A program made the position numbers and the translations under genes. Shown here piece after piece: positions 42,901 through 50,060 of a stretch of 64,000 nucleotides of DNA. Numbering within the stretch: position 1 is the first letter of the stretch; each line of letters begins with the position of its first letter. Below the pieces are notes generated by a model. It did not search any database. It was not told the DNA's origin and saw nothing but the letters and a program-made list of their open reading frames with translations. The DNA comes from Xylanibacter ruminicola. GTDB lineage: Bacteria > Bacteroidota > Bacteroidia > Bacteroidales > Bacteroidaceae. The stretch spans positions 310,001 through 374,000 of the forward strand of contig SUYC01000001.1 in NCBI GenBank assembly GCA_015060625.1, given 5' to 3'.

Positions 42901-43173
42901 GTAAAGGCTATTGCAGTGGCATGGCCCGACGAGGATGGCGATAACAACGTGATGGACCTCATCAGTCAGCACAAGGTTGGTTTGGTAATCAATGTACCAA
43001 AGAACCATACCAGTCGCGAGCTCACTAATGGCTACAAGATTCGTCGTGGTGCCATCGATCACAACATTCCATTGATGACCAATGTGCGTTTGGCCAAGGC
43101 ATTTATCGAGGCCTTTACTGCTATGAGCATTGATGATGTGAAGATTAAGAGCTGGCAGGAGTACAATAATTAA
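39913..43173 (+). CDS. carB: Carbamoyl-phosphate synthase large subunit
   Basis: A 1086-residue enzyme making carbamoyl phosphate for pyrimidine and arginine synthesis. Two homologous ATP-grasp halves are present: the first starts [22 protein letters not shown], and the second has [20 protein letters not shown]. Each carries its ATP-grasp motif, and the allosteric MGS-like domain occupies the final 150 residues ([13 protein letters not shown]). Start: ATG at 39913; an open frame upstream to 39802 runs through the promoter and terminator and is not used. The small subunit carA is not next to it. The IMPACT-family gene follows within 14 bp. Confidence 0.97.
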   Translation: [1086 protein letters not shown]

Positions 43174-43193
43174 TTGATAATTGACAATTGATA
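43171..43193. repeat. AATTGATA/AATTGACA heptamer repeat at the carB/IMPACT junction
   Basis: TAATTGATAATTGACAATTG carries the same heptamer as 36933-36970. The stop of carB and the TTG start of the next gene both lie in or next to it. Confidence 0.65.
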
Positions 43194-43772
43194 GACGAAT
43201 ATAAGACTCTAAAGACCGAAGGCGAGGGCTACTATACTGAAAAGCGTAGCAAGTTCCTCGCCTTCGCTCATCATGTAGAAACCCTTGACGAAATCAAGGA
43301 ATTATTAGCCGGATATCGTAAGAAGTACTACGATGCCCGTCATGTTTGTTATGCCTATATGTTAGGTGCCGAGCGCTTGGAGTTTCGTGCCAACGATGAT
43401 GGCGAACCATCGAGCACAGCCGGCAAACCTATTCTGGGACAGATTAATAGCAACGAGCTGACCGACATTCTGATTGTGGTGGTGCGTTATTATGGTGGTG
43501 TGAACTTGGGCACCTCAGGACTGATTGTGGCCTATCGCGAAGCGGCTGCCGACGCCATCGCTCACTCTGAGATAGAGACGCGTCAGGTAGAAGAGATTGT
43601 CACCTACTCTTTTGCCTATCCCATGATGAATGATGTGATGCGTATTGTGAAAGAGATGCAGCCACGGATTGTTTCGCAAACCTACGATAACACCTGCGAA
43701 ATCAAGCTCAGCATCCGCAAATCAGAGGCCGAACAACTGCGTAATCGCCTTTCGAAGCTGTCATTCGAATAA
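43188..43772 (+). CDS. YigZ/IMPACT-family protein (UPF0029), apparent TTG start
   Basis: A 194-residue protein. The IMPACT N-terminal signature is clear (EGEGYYTEKRSKFLAFAHHV, RHVCYAYMLG, NDDGEPSSTAGKPIL and VVVRYYGGVNLGTSGL), and a C-terminal DUF1949 ferredoxin-like domain covers about 135-190. Homologues bind translation factors or RNA; function in bacteria is unclear. Start: an in-frame TGA at 43182-43184 limits the N terminus, and no ATG occurs before the conserved region, so TTG at 43188 (inside the heptamer repeat) is the only good start. It is probably translated from the carB transcript, 14 bp downstream. Confidence 0.9.
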   Translation: MIDEYKTLKTEGEGYYTEKRSKFLAFAHHVETLDEIKELLAGYRKKYYDARHVCYAYMLGAERLEFRANDDGEPSSTAGKPILGQINSNELTDILIVVVRYYGGVNLGTSGLIVAYREAAADAIAHSEIETRQVEEIVTYSFAYPMMNDVMRIVKEMQPRIVSQTYDNTCEIKLSIRKSEAEQLRNRLSKLSFE

Positions 43773-43820
43773 AAATCGAATTTTCCGCAAAAAATGTTTG
43801 GTGGTTTCCTAAAAAAGCAT

Positions 43821-43828
43821 TACCTTTG
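43821..43828 (+). promoter_or_regulatory. Promoter -7 box for tRNA-Ser
   Basis: TACCTTTG followed by GCACTC, 46 bp before the mature tRNA. Confidence 0.75.
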
Positions 43829-43874
43829 CACTCGCAAATATAAAACGAGTACATCGATTTGCTTAAGCTTGATT

Positions 43875-43962
43875 GGAGAGTTGGCAGAGTGATCGATCGC
43901 GCTGGACTCGAAATCCGGTATACCCCTTTCGGGTATCGGGGGTTTGAATCCCTCACTCTCCG
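43875..43962 (+). tRNA. tRNA-Ser (anticodon CGA)
   Basis: An 88-nt class II tRNA. The acceptor stem GGAGAGT/ACTCTCC closes with discriminator G and CCA is not encoded. The anticodon loop CTCGAAA gives CGA, read as Ser. The variable arm ATACCCCTTTCGGGTAT is long, as in all serine tRNAs, and the T arm is GGGGTTTGAATCCC. Confidence 0.97.
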
Positions 43963-43972
43963 CAAAGAAAAG

Positions 43973-44009
43973 AATAAGGCTTCGGAATTTCCGGAGCCTT
44001 ATTTCTTTA
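43973..44009. terminator. Terminator after tRNA-Ser, shared with the convergent serine operon
   Basis: AATAAGGCTTCGG-aattt-CCGGAGCCTTATT hairpin (13-bp stem with one G-T pair), flanked by A and T runs on each side. It serves both the tRNA and the leftward operon ending at 44010. Confidence 0.85.
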
Positions 44010-44282
44010 TTATCCCTCTAATGGAGCATCTTTGAGTTTCTCAAGTGCCCGGCATAACTGATCGGGGCACGATGTACCTTTGGCACCACAACGAATGCCG
44101 TTAATCTTGGGTATCACATCGTCAATCTTCTGTCCGCGCACCAACTGGCTTATTCCCTGAAGGTTGCCGTTGCAACCTCCAAGGAAAAACACCTGCTGTA
44201 TCACGTTGTTCTCATCGGCAGTCACGTCGATCAGTTTCGAACATGTGCCCTGAGTTTCGTACTGTATATGCTTAGTCTTCAT
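44010..44282 (-). CDS. TSCPD-domain protein (TIGR03905 family)
   Basis: A 90-residue protein with three cysteine motifs: GTCSKLIDV, GGCNGNLQGISQLVRGQ and GTSCPDQLCRAL, the TSCPD signature. This domain also occurs in some ribonucleotide reductases as a small Cys-containing module; the free-standing form has no assigned role. It is cytoplasmic. It is the last gene of a leftward run serC, serA, HIT, DUF1015, TSCPD, 4 bp after DUF1015, so it may relate to serine or redox metabolism, though this is inference. Confidence 0.9.
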   Translation of the reverse strand: MKTKHIQYETQGTCSKLIDVTADENNVIQQVFFLGGCNGNLQGISQLVRGQKIDDVIPKINGIRCGAKGTSCPDQLCRALEKLKDAPLEG

Positions 44283-44286
44283 CGGC

Positions 44287-45534
44287 TTAGCTCAACTTGT
44301 GAATTACCAGTCCTGAACGCAACTTTGGCTCGAACCAGGTAGCCTTTGGTGGCATAATCTTACCACTGTCGGCAATATCCATAATCTGCTGCATTGATAC
44401 GGGATAGAGAGCCAGCGCAGCACGCATCTCGCCTGAGTCAACACGGCGCTTCAGCTCTTTCAGTCCGCGCAGTCCGCCTACAAAGTCGATGCGCTGTGAT
44501 GAGCGCAGGTCGCCGATGTTCAGAATCTCGTCCAGAATCAGGCGGCTCGAGATATCTACATCCAGCACGCCGATTGGGTCGGTATTGTCGTAAGTACCCT
44601 CCTTGGCCTTCAGACTGTACCAGTGCTCATCCAGATAGAGCGAGAACTCGTGCAGCTGCTGGGGCTTGTAAATCTCGGTACCCTTATCCTCAACCTCGAA
44701 GTTTACCTGTAGGGCAGCCAGGAACTCTTCCGACGACAGACCGTTCAGGTCCTTCACCACGCGGTTGTAGTCGAGGATAGTGAGCTGCGATGCCTGGAAG
44801 CAAACTGCCATAAAGTAGTTATACTCCTCGGTACCATTGTGGTTGGGGTTCTGCTTCTGCTTCTCGGCACCAACCAGAGCTGCAGCAGCCGAACGGTGGT
44901 GACCATCAGCGATATAGAGCGATGGCATCTTGGCAAACTGCTCAGTAATGGTCTGCATATCCTTAGCGTCGCTAATCACCCAGAACTGATGACGGAATCC
45001 GTCGATAGGAGCTACGAAATCGTACTCGGGCTCGGTAGCAGCATAACGCATAATCAGCTCGTTCAGCACAGCGTTGTCGGGATAAGCAAAGAATACGGGC
45101 TCGATGTTAGCATTGTTCACACGCACATGCTTCATGCGGTCCTCCTCCTTATCGCGACGGGTCAACTCGTGCTTCTTAATGTTGCCCTTCATGTAGTCAT
45201 CCACATAAGCGCCAACCACCAGCCCGTACTGCGTTTTTCCATTCATGGTCTGCGCGTAGATGTAATAGTGGTCGTCGGCATCCTGAACCAGCCAACCCTT
45301 ATCCTGGAACTTCTGGAAGTTCTCGGCAGCCTTCTCGTACACACGAGGGTCGTACTCCGATGTGCCTACAGGGAAATCAATCTCTGGTTTGATGATATGA
45401 TAGAGGCTCTTCTCGTTGTCGCCAGCCTCTGCCCTCGCCTCTTCGCTGTCGAGCACGTCGTACGGACGGCTCTCTACTTGCTCTACAAGTTCTTTTGGTG
45501 GGCGAATACCTTTGAATGGTTTGATGATAGCCAT
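44287..45534 (-). CDS. DUF1015-family protein in the serine operon
   Basis: A 415-residue cytoplasmic protein of the DUF1015 family. Segments IKPFKGIRPPKELVEQVESR near the N terminus and IADGHHRSAAA (about 205-215) are characteristic; the latter resembles the DGHHR motif of ParB/Srx-fold nucleotide-binding proteins. Linkage to serA and serC is strong here, separated only by the HIT gene, and recurs in Bacteroidota to my knowledge. Some ParB/Srx proteins are free-serine kinases; whether DUF1015 does something similar is speculation. No metal cluster is visible. The HIT gene ends 7 bp upstream. Confidence 0.9.
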   Translation of the reverse strand: MAIIKPFKGIRPPKELVEQVESRPYDVLDSEEARAEAGDNEKSLYHIIKPEIDFPVGTSEYDPRVYEKAAENFQKFQDKGWLVQDADDHYYIYAQTMNGKTQYGLVVGAYVDDYMKGNIKKHELTRRDKEEDRMKHVRVNNANIEPVFFAYPDNAVLNELIMRYAATEPEYDFVAPIDGFRHQFWVISDAKDMQTITEQFAKMPSLYIADGHHRSAAAALVGAEKQKQNPNHNGTEEYNYFMAVCFQASQLTILDYNRVVKDLNGLSSEEFLAALQVNFEVEDKGTEIYKPQQLHEFSLYLDEHWYSLKAKEGTYDNTDPIGVLDVDISSRLILDEILNIGDLRSSQRIDFVGGLRGLKELKRRVDSGEMRAALALYPVSMQQIMDIADSGKIMPPKATWFEPKLRSGLVIHKLS

Positions 45535-45540
45535 AAGTTA

Positions 45541-45966
45541 TTATAAGTATTGTTTAATTTTCTCAATCATTTCTGTGTATTCGGCATCGGTGAGATACAC
45601 CTTGCCGGGGTTCATCTGGAACACGCCGCCGTAGTCGGGACCATCCACATATTTGGGTGCCAGATGGAAGTGCAAATGCGACAGTTTGTCGCTATAGGCA
45701 CCATAATTGATTTTCTCGGGATTGAATGCTTTCTGCATGGCACGAGTCACCTTGGCCACATCGGCCATAAAGGCATTGCGATCTTCGTCGCTCAACTCGT
45801 TCAGATCATTCACGTGGTCCTTATATGCCACCAGGCAGCGACCACGATAGGTTTGCTCCTTAAAAAGAAAAGCTCGCGACACCGATAGTTGAGCAAACTC
45901 AATCATCAGGTCGTGAAGCGTTTGATTATTCGTGCAATACAAGCACTGTTTTGGATCACTTTGCAT
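45541..45966 (-). CDS. HIT-family nucleotide hydrolase/transferase
   Basis: A 141-residue HIT protein. The active-site histidine triad is HLHFHLAPK (near residue 95-103), followed by YGGVFQMN. The N-terminal SDPKQCLYCTNNQTLHD has a CxxC pair that could bind Zn. Members hydrolyse AMP-linked or diadenosine nucleotides. Start: a Met at 46002 would add hydrophobic residues and precede the likely RBS, so the ATG at 45966 fits the family better. It is between serA (82 bp away) and DUF1015 (7 bp). Confidence 0.9.
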   Translation of the reverse strand: MQSDPKQCLYCTNNQTLHDLMIEFAQLSVSRAFLFKEQTYRGRCLVAYKDHVNDLNELSDEDRNAFMADVAKVTRAMQKAFNPEKINYGAYSDKLSHLHFHLAPKYVDGPDYGGVFQMNPGKVYLTDAEYTEMIEKIKQYL

Positions 45967-46047
45967 AATTAAAATAGGTTTTAGGAAAATACAAAAGTGC
46001 ACAAGTAGGGCTTCTGAACCCTCCTGTGCACCTGATATGTCGGTAAA

Positions 46048-46965
46048 TTACTTATTCACCTGGAACTTAGTGTCGCCATCTTTGAAGAAAGCGTTGATCT
46101 GCTTGGCAGCAGCGATACCAGCGTTGATGTTGGCCTCGGCTGTCTGAGCACCCATCTTCTTAGGAGTAGAGAAATAGCGACCCTCGAACTTCAGGAACTC
46201 GTCGTTAGCATCTGGCATGATGTCTGTGACGAACTTCAGATCCTCGCGCTCAGTCATCAGCTTGATGAGCTCAGGCTCGTTGATCACCTCCTTACGGGCT
46301 GTGTTCACCAGCACGCCACCCTTCTTCATCTTGCCAACCAGCTCGGCATTGATGCTCTGCTTGGTCTCAGGAGTAGCAGGGATGTGGAGTGAAACAACAT
46401 CACAAGTCTCGAACAGTTTCTCCTGGCAGCAAACAGCATGCACGCCAGCAGCCTCGATCACCTCTGCAGGGCAGTAAGCATCGTAAGCATATACGTCCAT
46501 ACCGAAGCCCTTGGCGATGCGAGCCACATTGCGACCTACATTACCGAAAGCCAGGATACCCAGCTTCTTGCCCAGCAGCTCAGAACCGCTCTTGCCGTTG
46601 TAGAAACCACGAACGGCCATTACCAACAGTCCGAATACCAACTCGGCTACAGCGTTTGAGTTCTGACCAGGAGTGTTCTCGGCCACCACGTTGTGAGCAG
46701 TAGCAGCTGCCAGGTCGATGTTGTCGTAACCGGCACCTGCACGAACCACAATCTTCAGCTGCTTAGCAGCGTCCAATACCTCAGCATCAACCTTATCACT
46801 ACGGATAATGAGTGCGTCGGCATCCTTTACTGCATCCAGCAGCTGAGCCTTCTCTGTATATTTCTCAAGCAGCACCAGCTCGTTGCCGGCTGCCTCAATC
46901 TCTGCCTTGATACCATTAACAGCAGCTGCTGCGAATGGCTTCTCTGTTGCAACTAATACTTTCAT
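46048..46965 (-). CDS. serA: D-3-phosphoglycerate dehydrogenase, short form
   Basis: A 305-residue NAD-dependent enzyme for the first step of serine synthesis. The catalytic Arg is in VVRAGAGYDNIDLAAA, and the Rossmann region contains GKKLGILAFGNVGRNVARIA. The acidic residue and His of the catalytic set fall in the last third. It ends without a C-terminal ACT domain, so serine feedback as in longer SerA is not expected. The promoter is probably the TATCTTTG box inside the dispersed repeat at 46981. It follows serC on the same strand. Confidence 0.93.
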   Translation of the reverse strand: MKVLVATEKPFAAAAVNGIKAEIEAAGNELVLLEKYTEKAQLLDAVKDADALIIRSDKVDAEVLDAAKQLKIVVRAGAGYDNIDLAAATAHNVVAENTPGQNSNAVAELVFGLLVMAVRGFYNGKSGSELLGKKLGILAFGNVGRNVARIAKGFGMDVYAYDAYCPAEVIEAAGVHAVCCQEKLFETCDVVSLHIPATPETKQSINAELVGKMKKGGVLVNTARKEVINEPELIKLMTEREDLKFVTDIMPDANDEFLKFEGRYFSTPKKMGAQTAEANINAGIAAAKQINAFFKDGDTKFQVNK

Positions 46966-46980
46966 AATTGTTTATATTTA

Positions 46981-47058
46981 AACACAAAGATACAGAGTTA
47001 CAGAGTTTTTATTTATTATCTCAAAATTTAAATCTCTGTGCCTTTGTATCTCTGTGTT
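46981..47058. repeat. Dispersed CACAGAG inverted repeat, copy 2
   Basis: Left arm begins AACACAAAGATACAGAGTTA (46981) and right arm ends TATCTCTGTGTT (47058), 25 bp per arm around an AT-rich centre. Copy 1 is at 32933-32997. Confidence 0.8.
46985..46992 (-). promoter_or_regulatory. Promoter -7 box for serA, inside repeat copy 2
   Basis: TATCTTTG on the minus strand followed by TGTT, 19 bp before the serA ATG, carried in the repeat arm. Confidence 0.55.
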
Positions 47059-47071
47059 GACTATTACTTAA

Positions 47072-48139
47072 TTAATGATTTGCTTCAAACTCCTTCATGC
47101 AAGCTACGAGAGCGTTAACACCTTCGATAGTCTGAGCATTGTAGCAAGATGCGCGGAAACCACCAACCGAGCGGTGACCCTTCACACCAACCATACCCTT
47201 CGAAGTAGCGAAGTCGAGGAAGTCCTTCTCCAGCTCCTTGTACTCGTCGGCCATCACGAAACAGATGTTCATGAGCGAACGGTCCTCAGCAACAGCAGTA
47301 CCCTTGAACATCTTGTTGCGGTCGATCTCGCCGTAAACAATCTCAGCACGCTGCTGAGCCAGCTTGTCCATAGCCTCTACACCACCCTGAGCCTTGATCC
47401 AGCGCAGGTTCTCGAGAGCGCTGTAGATGGGCACTACTGGAGGAGTGTTGAACATCGAACCCTTATCCACGTGTGTGCGATAGTCGAGCATGGTAGGAAT
47501 CTCACGAGGAGCCTTGCCCAGAGCGTCGTCCTTTACAATCACGATAGTTACACCAGCCATAGCCAGGTTCTTCTGAGCACCAGCATAGATGGCATCATAC
47601 TTAGCCACGTCAACAGGACGGCTGAAGATATCCGACGACATATCGGCAATCAGACGAACGGGTACGTCGAGGTCCTTACGAATCTCAGTACCATAGATAG
47701 TATTATTGGTTGTGATGTGCAGATAGTCAGCATCAGCAGGAACAGTCCAATCCTTAGGGATGAAGGTATAGTTGGCATCAGCCGAAGAAGCCACCTCTAC
47801 TACCTCACCGAAAAGCTTAGCTTCCTTCATAGCCTTCTTAGCCCAAACACCGGTGTTCAGGTAAGCAGCCTTCTTAATCAGGAAGTTATAAGGAATCATA
47901 CAGAACTCCAGACTGGCACCACCACCAAGGAAAATCACGGAGTAACCCTCAGGAATGTTAAGGAGTTCCTTTACAAGAGCTACAGCCTCGTCAACTACAG
48001 GCTGAAAATCCTTTGCACGATGGCTGATCTCCATCAGAGAAAGACCTGAGCCGTTGAAATCAAGACACTGCTGTGCGGTCTTCTCAATCACCTCGCGAGG
48101 AAGCATCGAGGGACCGGCGTTAAAGTTGTACTTCTTCAT
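47072..48139 (-). CDS. serC: Phosphoserine aminotransferase
   Basis: A 355-residue PLP aminotransferase that converts 3-phosphohydroxypyruvate to phosphoserine. The N terminus [18 protein letters not shown] is diagnostic. The PLP lysine lies in [13 protein letters not shown]. The segment [23 protein letters not shown] and the C-terminal [11 protein letters not shown] are also conserved. It is the first gene of the leftward serine operon. The nearest -7 candidate is the imperfect TAATTTCG at 48194-48201; a perfect box lies at 48341-48348, which would give a leader near 200 nt. Confidence 0.97.
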   Translation of the reverse strand: MKKYNFNAGPSMLPREVIEKTAQQCLDFNGSGLSLMEISHRAKDFQPVVDEAVALVKELLNIPEGYSVIFLGGGASLEFCMIPYNFLIKKAAYLNTGVWAKKAMKEAKLFGEVVEVASSADANYTFIPKDWTVPADADYLHITTNNTIYGTEIRKDLDVPVRLIADMSSDIFSRPVDVAKYDAIYAGAQKNLAMAGVTIVIVKDDALGKAPREIPTMLDYRTHVDKGSMFNTPPVVPIYSALENLRWIKAQGGVEAMDKLAQQRAEIVYGEIDRNKMFKGTAVAEDRSLMNICFVMADEYKELEKDFLDFATSKGMVGVKGHRSVGGFRASCYNAQTIEGVNALVACMKEFEANH

Positions 48140-48193
48140 TTGATTGTTTATTTATTAAATGGTTTATATTCTATTGTCTTCGAAAAAACGCTG

Positions 48194-48201
48194 CGAAATT
48201 A
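48194..48201 (-). promoter_or_regulatory. Possible (imperfect) promoter -7 box for serC
   Basis: TAATTTCG on the minus strand differs by one base from TAnnTTTG. It is 55 bp upstream of the serC start and followed by GCAGCG, the usual downstream context. Confidence 0.45.
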
Positions 48202-48340
48202 CACTTTTTATTTCAATCCACCAAATATTTAAGCAGAAATTCACAATATTTCCCGTTTTTCTTTCATTTTGTCAACTCAGTATAGCATTTTTCTGCCGCT
48301 TTTGATAGATTGCTACACCTTATTATATATTATGACGTTG

Positions 48341-48348
48341 CAAAGGTA
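48341..48348 (-). promoter_or_regulatory. Perfect -7 box facing serC, far upstream
   Basis: TACCTTTG on the minus strand followed by GCAACG. If used, serC has a 5' UTR of about 195 nt; no known riboswitch pattern was recognised in it. Confidence 0.5.
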
Positions 48349-48358
48349 CTGAATATTT

Positions 48359-48433
48359 GGCACGAATTACGCGAATTAACACGAAAATAATTATTAATTC
48401 TTTAAAATTCGTGAAATTCGTGTAATTCGTGCC
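48359..48433. repeat. GGCACGAATT inverted repeat
   Basis: Arms GGCACGAATTACGCGAATTA (48359) and TTCGTGTAATTCGTGCC (ending 48433), about 26 bp each with few mismatches, flank a 22-bp AT-rich loop. It sits 10 bp upstream of the folK promoter box. Relatives are at 24365 and 54501. Confidence 0.85.
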
Positions 48434-48443
48434 TTAAAATAGC

Positions 48444-48451
48444 TATCTTTG
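48444..48451 (+). promoter_or_regulatory. Promoter -7 box for the folK-like operon, nearly leaderless
   Basis: TATCTTTG followed by GCAATC, ending 8 bp before the ATG at 48460. Confidence 0.7.
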
Positions 48452-48459
48452 CAATCGTT

Positions 48460-48831
48460 ATGATACAGAAAGAACATCATATAATCATCAGTCTGGCTTC
48501 GAATATCAATCACGAGGCCAACTTAGAGGCTGCCCGCACCCAGCTCAACCAGCTGCTCACCGAGGCGCATTTCACCCGTGCCATCTACACCAAGCCTGTA
48601 CACTCGCTCCGCCAGGAACCCTATCTCAACCAGCTCTGCGAGGGCACCACAGCCTTAGGCATGAACCTGCTCAACGAGGTGCTGAAAGAAATCGAGAAGC
48701 GCCTGGGCCGAACCCATAACGAGGATGGTATTGTGGCCATCGATATGGATTTGCTGGCCTACGACAACGAGCGTTATCACCTGCGCGACTGGGATCGCGA
48801 CTACGTAAAGAATTTAATTAACGAATTATGA
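48460..48831 (+). CDS. Short HPPK (FolK)-like protein
   Basis: A 123-residue protein related to 6-hydroxymethyl-7,8-dihydropterin pyrophosphokinase of folate synthesis. Conserved features are ISLASNINHEANLEAA at the N terminus, EPYLNQLCEG, LNEVLKEIEKRLGRT, and AIDMDLLAYDNERYHLRDW, which carries the metal-binding Asp pair. It is about 35 residues shorter than typical FolK. The region after the Asp pair is cut short (normally -HPR...R.FVL.PL), so activity is uncertain. It is the first gene of a tight operon; the next start overlaps its stop as ATGA. Confidence 0.75.
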   Translation: MIQKEHHIIISLASNINHEANLEAARTQLNQLLTEAHFTRAIYTKPVHSLRQEPYLNQLCEGTTALGMNLLNEVLKEIEKRLGRTHNEDGIVAIDMDLLAYDNERYHLRDWDRDYVKNLINEL

Positions 48832-50060
48832 GAAAGATATTTATTATCAGTGCGTTACTCGTGTCTTTTATTAGCGCACAAGCCCAACGTTTCGAAGATT
48901 ATTTCGAAGATAAAACCCTGCGCCTCGACTATACTTTTGCAGGCGATGTCACCCGTCAGCAGATATATGTTGACGAGCTGGTGAGTCTGCCCCGCTGGTA
49001 CGGTCGCAAGCAGCGCCTGGCCGAGTTGCCACTCAAGGGCAACGGACAAATTACTGTCCGCTCGCTCACCGATGGAACCGTTATTTATCGCCATTCGTTC
49101 TCCAGTTTGTTCCAGGAGTGGTTGGCCACAGCCGAAGCCAAGCGCACCCAGAAATCGTTCGAGAATGTGTTTCTGGTTCCCTATCCCAAATCGCCCGTCG
49201 AAATCCGTGTCGAACTGTTTGATTATCACGATCGCGTGGTTTGCAGCTTTGCCCACCAGGTTGATCCCCATGATATTCTGATTCGAAAGGCAGGCGAACA
49301 CCGTGTTACGCCCAATATCACCCTGCAACAGGCTGCCGACACCACACGCTGCATTCATGTGGCCTTTGTGGCCGAGGGCTATCAGCAACAGGAGATGAAC
49401 GTGTTTCTGAATGATTGTCGCATAGCGATGGAATCGCTATTCAAGCACGAACCATTCAAGCAGAATCAGAACCGCTTTAATATTGTGGCCGTGATGCCAC
49501 CATCCGTCGAGAGCGGCACTAGCGAGCCCAATAAAGGCATTTGGAAGAACACCCCGCTGGGTTCGCATTTCGACACCTTCTACAGCGATCGCTATCTCAC
49601 CACCCTGCACCTCAAGAAGCTGCACGACGTGCTGGCTGGCACTGCCTACGAGCATATCATCGTATTGGTAAATACCGAGCGCTACGGTGGTGGCGGCATC
49701 TACAACTCGTATAACCTCACCTATGCCCACGGTCCGCAGTTCCGCCCCGTCGTGGTCCACGAGTTCGGTCATTCGTTTGGTGGCTTGGGCGATGAGTATC
49801 CTTATGGCGACGACGACCCGATGTATTTTGCCGATACCGAGCCCTGGGAGCCTAATCTTACTACAAAGCACGATTTCAACGGCAAATGGGAGAATCTGGT
49901 TAAGGAGAAAAAAGCCGGTTTGATCGAAGGCGGTGGTTACTTGTCGAAGGGCGTTTGGCGTGGTTTCGAAAACTGTCGCATGCGCACCAACGAGGAGCCC
50001 GAATTCTGTCTCGTGTGTCAGCAGGCATTGCAACGTTTAATTGATTTTTATACTAAATGA
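48828..50060 (+). CDS. Secreted M64-family metallopeptidase (IgA peptidase M64-like)
   Basis: A 410-residue exported zinc peptidase. A signal peptide (MRKIFIISALLVSFISAQAQ) is followed by an N-terminal beta-rich region, then the peptidase domain from about 165. The catalytic motif VVHEFGHSFGGLGDEY (HExxH plus downstream Asp/Glu ligand) is unmistakable at about 305-320. The founding member of this family from Clostridium ramosum cleaves IgA; in Bacteroidota substrate specificity is unknown. The start overlaps the folK-like gene by 4 bp and its stop overlaps the next gene by 4 bp (ATGA at both junctions). Confidence 0.93.
   Translation: MRKIFIISALLVSFISAQAQRFEDYFEDKTLRLDYTFAGDVTRQQIYVDELVSLPRWYGRKQRLAELPLKGNGQITVRSLTDGTVIYRHSFSSLFQEWLATAEAKRTQKSFENVFLVPYPKSPVEIRVELFDYHDRVVCSFAHQVDPHDILIRKAGEHRVTPNITLQQAADTTRCIHVAFVAEGYQQQEMNVFLNDCRIAMESLFKHEPFKQNQNRFNIVAVMPPSVESGTSEPNKGIWKNTPLGSHFDTFYSDRYLTTLHLKKLHDVLAGTAYEHIIVLVNTERYGGGGIYNSYNLTYAHGPQFRPVVVHEFGHSFGGLGDEYPYGDDDPMYFADTEPWEPNLTTKHDFNGKWENLVKEKKAGLIEGGGYLSKGVWRGFENCRMRTNEEPEFCLVCQQALQRLIDFYTK

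Larger units (their letters stand above)
48140..48459. other. 320-bp divergent intergenic region
   Basis: Holds the two candidate serC boxes, an AT-rich stretch, the GGCACGAATT inverted repeat (48359-48433) and the folK promoter (48444-48451). Nothing else is supported. Confidence 0.6.

Noticed and set aside
43708..43965. Minus-strand ORF overlapping the tRNA-Ser
   Set aside because: It is a translation of the tRNA complement and the IMPACT 3' end; a known type of spurious protein.
48140..48340. Riboswitch in the long serC leader
   Set aside because: No conserved aptamer pattern could be recognised, and a nearer imperfect promoter box would shorten the leader.
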